From contig NVVK01000007.1 in NCBI GenBank assembly GCA_002733335.1, positions 108,141-114,943 on the forward strand: a stretch of DNA of 6,803 bases, read 5' to 3'. The notes beneath the pieces are model-generated. The model did not search any database. It saw only the letters and a list, made by a program, of their open reading frames with translations, and was not told the DNA's origin. Positions 5,317 through 6,803 of the stretch are shown in pieces. Source of the DNA: Methylophaga sp. Lineage in GTDB: Bacteria > Pseudomonadota > Gammaproteobacteria > Nitrosococcales > Methylophagaceae. The translations under genes were made by a program, and so were the position numbers. Position 1 is the first letter of the stretch; each line of letters begins with the position of its first letter.

Positions 5317-6201
5317 CTACACTATCACCCGATGGTGAAGCCACTTATCAATATCCGTTTCGCCTAATACATTCATCAAAAATAATAATAAGCGATAACT
5401 CAATCGCTGATTCGATAAGTCAGGCCAAGGTAAATAGCTTTGATAGACATTCAAAAACACTTCGGCTTGTTGTGGTGTTAACAAATATTCCAGTAATACT
5501 AGCTCTAGTTCTCTCGGCCCAATCACAAACGCATCTAAATCAACAACTGCGATATCGCCATTTTCAAGTGTTCGTAGTTGATCCCAGCGTAAATCAGGCA
5601 TAATTACTGTCCAGCTATCAAGCTGAATATTCGCCATTTGTTTAATGACCTTATCAACGAGATCCGTTGGAATGTTAGTTGGATGTGTTTCTAGCAACGC
5701 CAATAAAGTCTGTTGCAAACGTACTGGCCATTGTTCACTCGTTAAATTAGGCTGGTGCAAGCCCCCCCATTTAGTAAACGATTGCTGATGCAAGCTTGCC
5801 AAATGCCGAGCTAATTCACTAATCAACTCATCGGTAACATTATTTTCTGTTACGTCTTCGCCTATTAAGTATTGTGATAAAACATAGCTTGATTGTTGTG
5901 AGGCAATATAAGGCGGCACTTTAAATGTGCCATGATCTGCTAACAATTGATGTGTCGTTTGAATAGCGCCAAGTGATCGTGGAAAGTCCATATCAAAGAG
6001 CGTATTCATGCCCAGCCAAAATGTAGACTTATTTACACTCTGATGATTGCAGACTTTCAGCACCATTGCACCCAGCTCTGTTTCACAATACCAAAGCTGA
6101 TGGGTGCTATCCTCAAATAAGGCAGGAATGCTGATTGCCGGCGCTATCAAAGCCGGCAATAATTTTTGTTGCTGTTCGGATAAAAGCGGATAGCTTACCA
6201 A
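5317..6201 (-). CDS. Aminoglycoside-phosphotransferase/choline-kinase-like protein with atypical catalytic loop
   Basis: This 294-residue protein has the outline of the APH kinase-like fold. GAMVLKV carries a possible ATP-site lysine (K49), YVLSQYLIGED (106-116) looks like the hinge, and LARHLASLHQQSFTKWGGL (130-148) is the typical LA-x-LH helix. MPDLRWDQLR (201-210) takes the catalytic-loop position, and VVDLDAFVIGPRELEL (219-234) the metal-binding aspartate (D221 or D223). The usual HxDxxxxN is changed: M201 replaces histidine and Q208 replaces asparagine, while D203 is kept. It could be a small-molecule kinase with an unknown substrate or a non-catalytic relative. The start is a TTG overlapping the dehydrogenase stop by 7 bases. 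A stop codon 12 bases upstream in frame rules out an earlier start, so translation is probably coupled to the upstream gene. A run of seven G in the coding strand lies at 5762-5768. Confidence 0.7.
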   Translation of the reverse strand: MVSYPLLSEQQQKLLPALIAPAISIPALFEDSTHQLWYCETELGAMVLKVCNHQSVNKSTFWLGMNTLFDMDFPRSLGAIQTTHQLLADHGTFKVPPYIASQQSSYVLSQYLIGEDVTENNVTDELISELARHLASLHQQSFTKWGGLHQPNLTSEQWPVRLQQTLLALLETHPTNIPTDLVDKVIKQMANIQLDSWTVIMPDLRWDQLRTLENGDIAVVDLDAFVIGPRELELVLLEYLLTPQQAEVFLNVYQSYLPWPDLSNQRLSYRLLLFLMNVLGETDIDKWLHHRVIV

Positions 6202-6803
6202 GGTAATAATTCACCATTGCTATGCCAAAATGAGCCACTATTATCAAGGGTCAGTTCATCCATTCGTGCTAACAATCCTGATGCAGCTTCATCGGTATCC
6301 ATTAAGCCATCATGCGATGTCATATCTGTTCTCACCCAACCCGGATGCAGAATAGCCACTGCGATGCCTTGTGGTTTTAGATCAACAGAAAGTGATTTAC
6401 CCGCTGCATTTACTGCGGCCTTAGACATACGGTAACCATAGCTACCACCTGAATCATTATCAGCAACCGAACCCATTCGGCTGGTAATAATGGCAACTTT
6501 ACTGCCCTCGCCTAAATTGTTAACCAATGCTTGCGTTGTTAATAAAGGACCAAGACTATTAACTTCAAACATACGCTTGCAGCTGGCAATGGTTTTTTCA
6601 TTCAATTCATCCATTGCAATACCATCGGCAATGCCGGCATTATTAATGAGCCAATCAATGCGGCGGCCAGATAAGCTAGCCACTAATTTCTCTAGGCTAG
6701 CAGGATCGCTCACTTCAACATTCTCAATCACTTCAACACCTAACTGTTGGAGTGCGTCCGAGCTGCTTCGGCAGGTTGCGATCACATCAAAACCACGTTG
6801 TTT
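6195..6803 (-). CDS. Short-chain dehydrogenase/reductase, C-factor-like (5' end outside window)
   Basis: The visible 202 residues are the C-terminal part of a classical NAD(P)-dependent short-chain dehydrogenase. The frame is open to the window edge (it begins KQRGFDVIATCR), so the GTG at 6785 is internal, and the TGxxxGIG cofactor loop lies outside. Visible family motifs, in fragment numbering, are NNAG (54-57), the asparagine of FEVNSLG (N82), a serine in IITSRMGS, the active-site YRMSK (Y124, K128) and HPGWVRTDM after the active site. The spacing and the GSYGYRMSKAA stretch resemble small C-factor (CsgA)-type SDRs, whose substrates are generally unknown. The protein ends GELLPW, and its stop overlaps the TTG start of the kinase-like gene by 7 bases, so the two form an operon. 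Confidence 0.88.
   Translation of the reverse strand, partial: KQRGFDVIATCRSSSDALQQLGVEVIENVEVSDPASLEKLVASLSGRRIDWLINNAGIADGIAMDELNEKTIASCKRMFEVNSLGPLLTTQALVNNLGEGSKVAIITSRMGSVADNDSGGSYGYRMSKAAVNAAGKSLSVDLKPQGIAVAILHPGWVRTDMTSHDGLMDTDEAASGLLARMDELTLDNSGSFWHSNGELLPW

Noticed and set aside
6217..6435. 72-residue + strand open frame opposite the dehydrogenase
   Set aside because: Antisense to the SDR active-site region, no supporting motif.

Overview
The window looks like a moderately AT-rich gammaproteobacterial chromosome. The chromosomal proteins (a thiamine-precursor-type ABC permease, a CysH-family reductase ending in ECGLH, a C-factor-like short-chain dehydrogenase) fit marine Gammaproteobacteria of the Methylophaga/Piscirickettsiaceae kind. 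That placement is an impression from protein style, not a search result. No rRNA, tRNA, insertion sequence, integrase or CRISPR array was seen.

Layout. (1) Positions 1-495, + strand: the 3' part of an ABC transporter permease related to ThiX/SsuC. (2) Positions 534-2883, all - strand: a defence-like block. In transcription order it holds a 572-residue AIPR-family protein with a probable N-terminal PD-(D/E)xK nuclease domain, then a ribbon-helix-helix antitoxin and a RelE/ParE-type toxin whose genes overlap by 14 bases. The toxin-antitoxin pair has its own promoter with a palindromic candidate operator. (3) Positions 2884-3130: a divergent regulatory region with a good inverted repeat on the AIPR side, and an extended -10 element plus a stem-loop on the other. 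(4) Positions 3131-4540, + strand: an unrecognised exported protein with a signal peptide, a large periplasmic domain and C-terminal membrane segments. (5) Positions 4656-5276, + strand: a short CysH-family (PAPS reductase) protein. (6) Positions 5283-5316: a strong terminator hairpin that can serve both strands. (7) Positions 5317-6803, - strand: a two-gene unit, a 5'-truncated short-chain dehydrogenase overlapping an aminoglycoside-phosphotransferase-like protein with altered catalytic residues.

How the parts relate. The AIPR/toxin-antitoxin block is the accessory part. It runs against the flanking + strand genes, the AIPR gene is AT-richer than its neighbours in hand-counted lines, and both of its components belong to families linked to phage defence or growth arrest. 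The rest reads as ordinary chromosome, except for the orphan membrane protein, the shortened CysH and the atypical kinase-fold protein. The strongest candidate for a system is AIPR plus the adjacent RHH/RelE module. That they work together is inference from position only.
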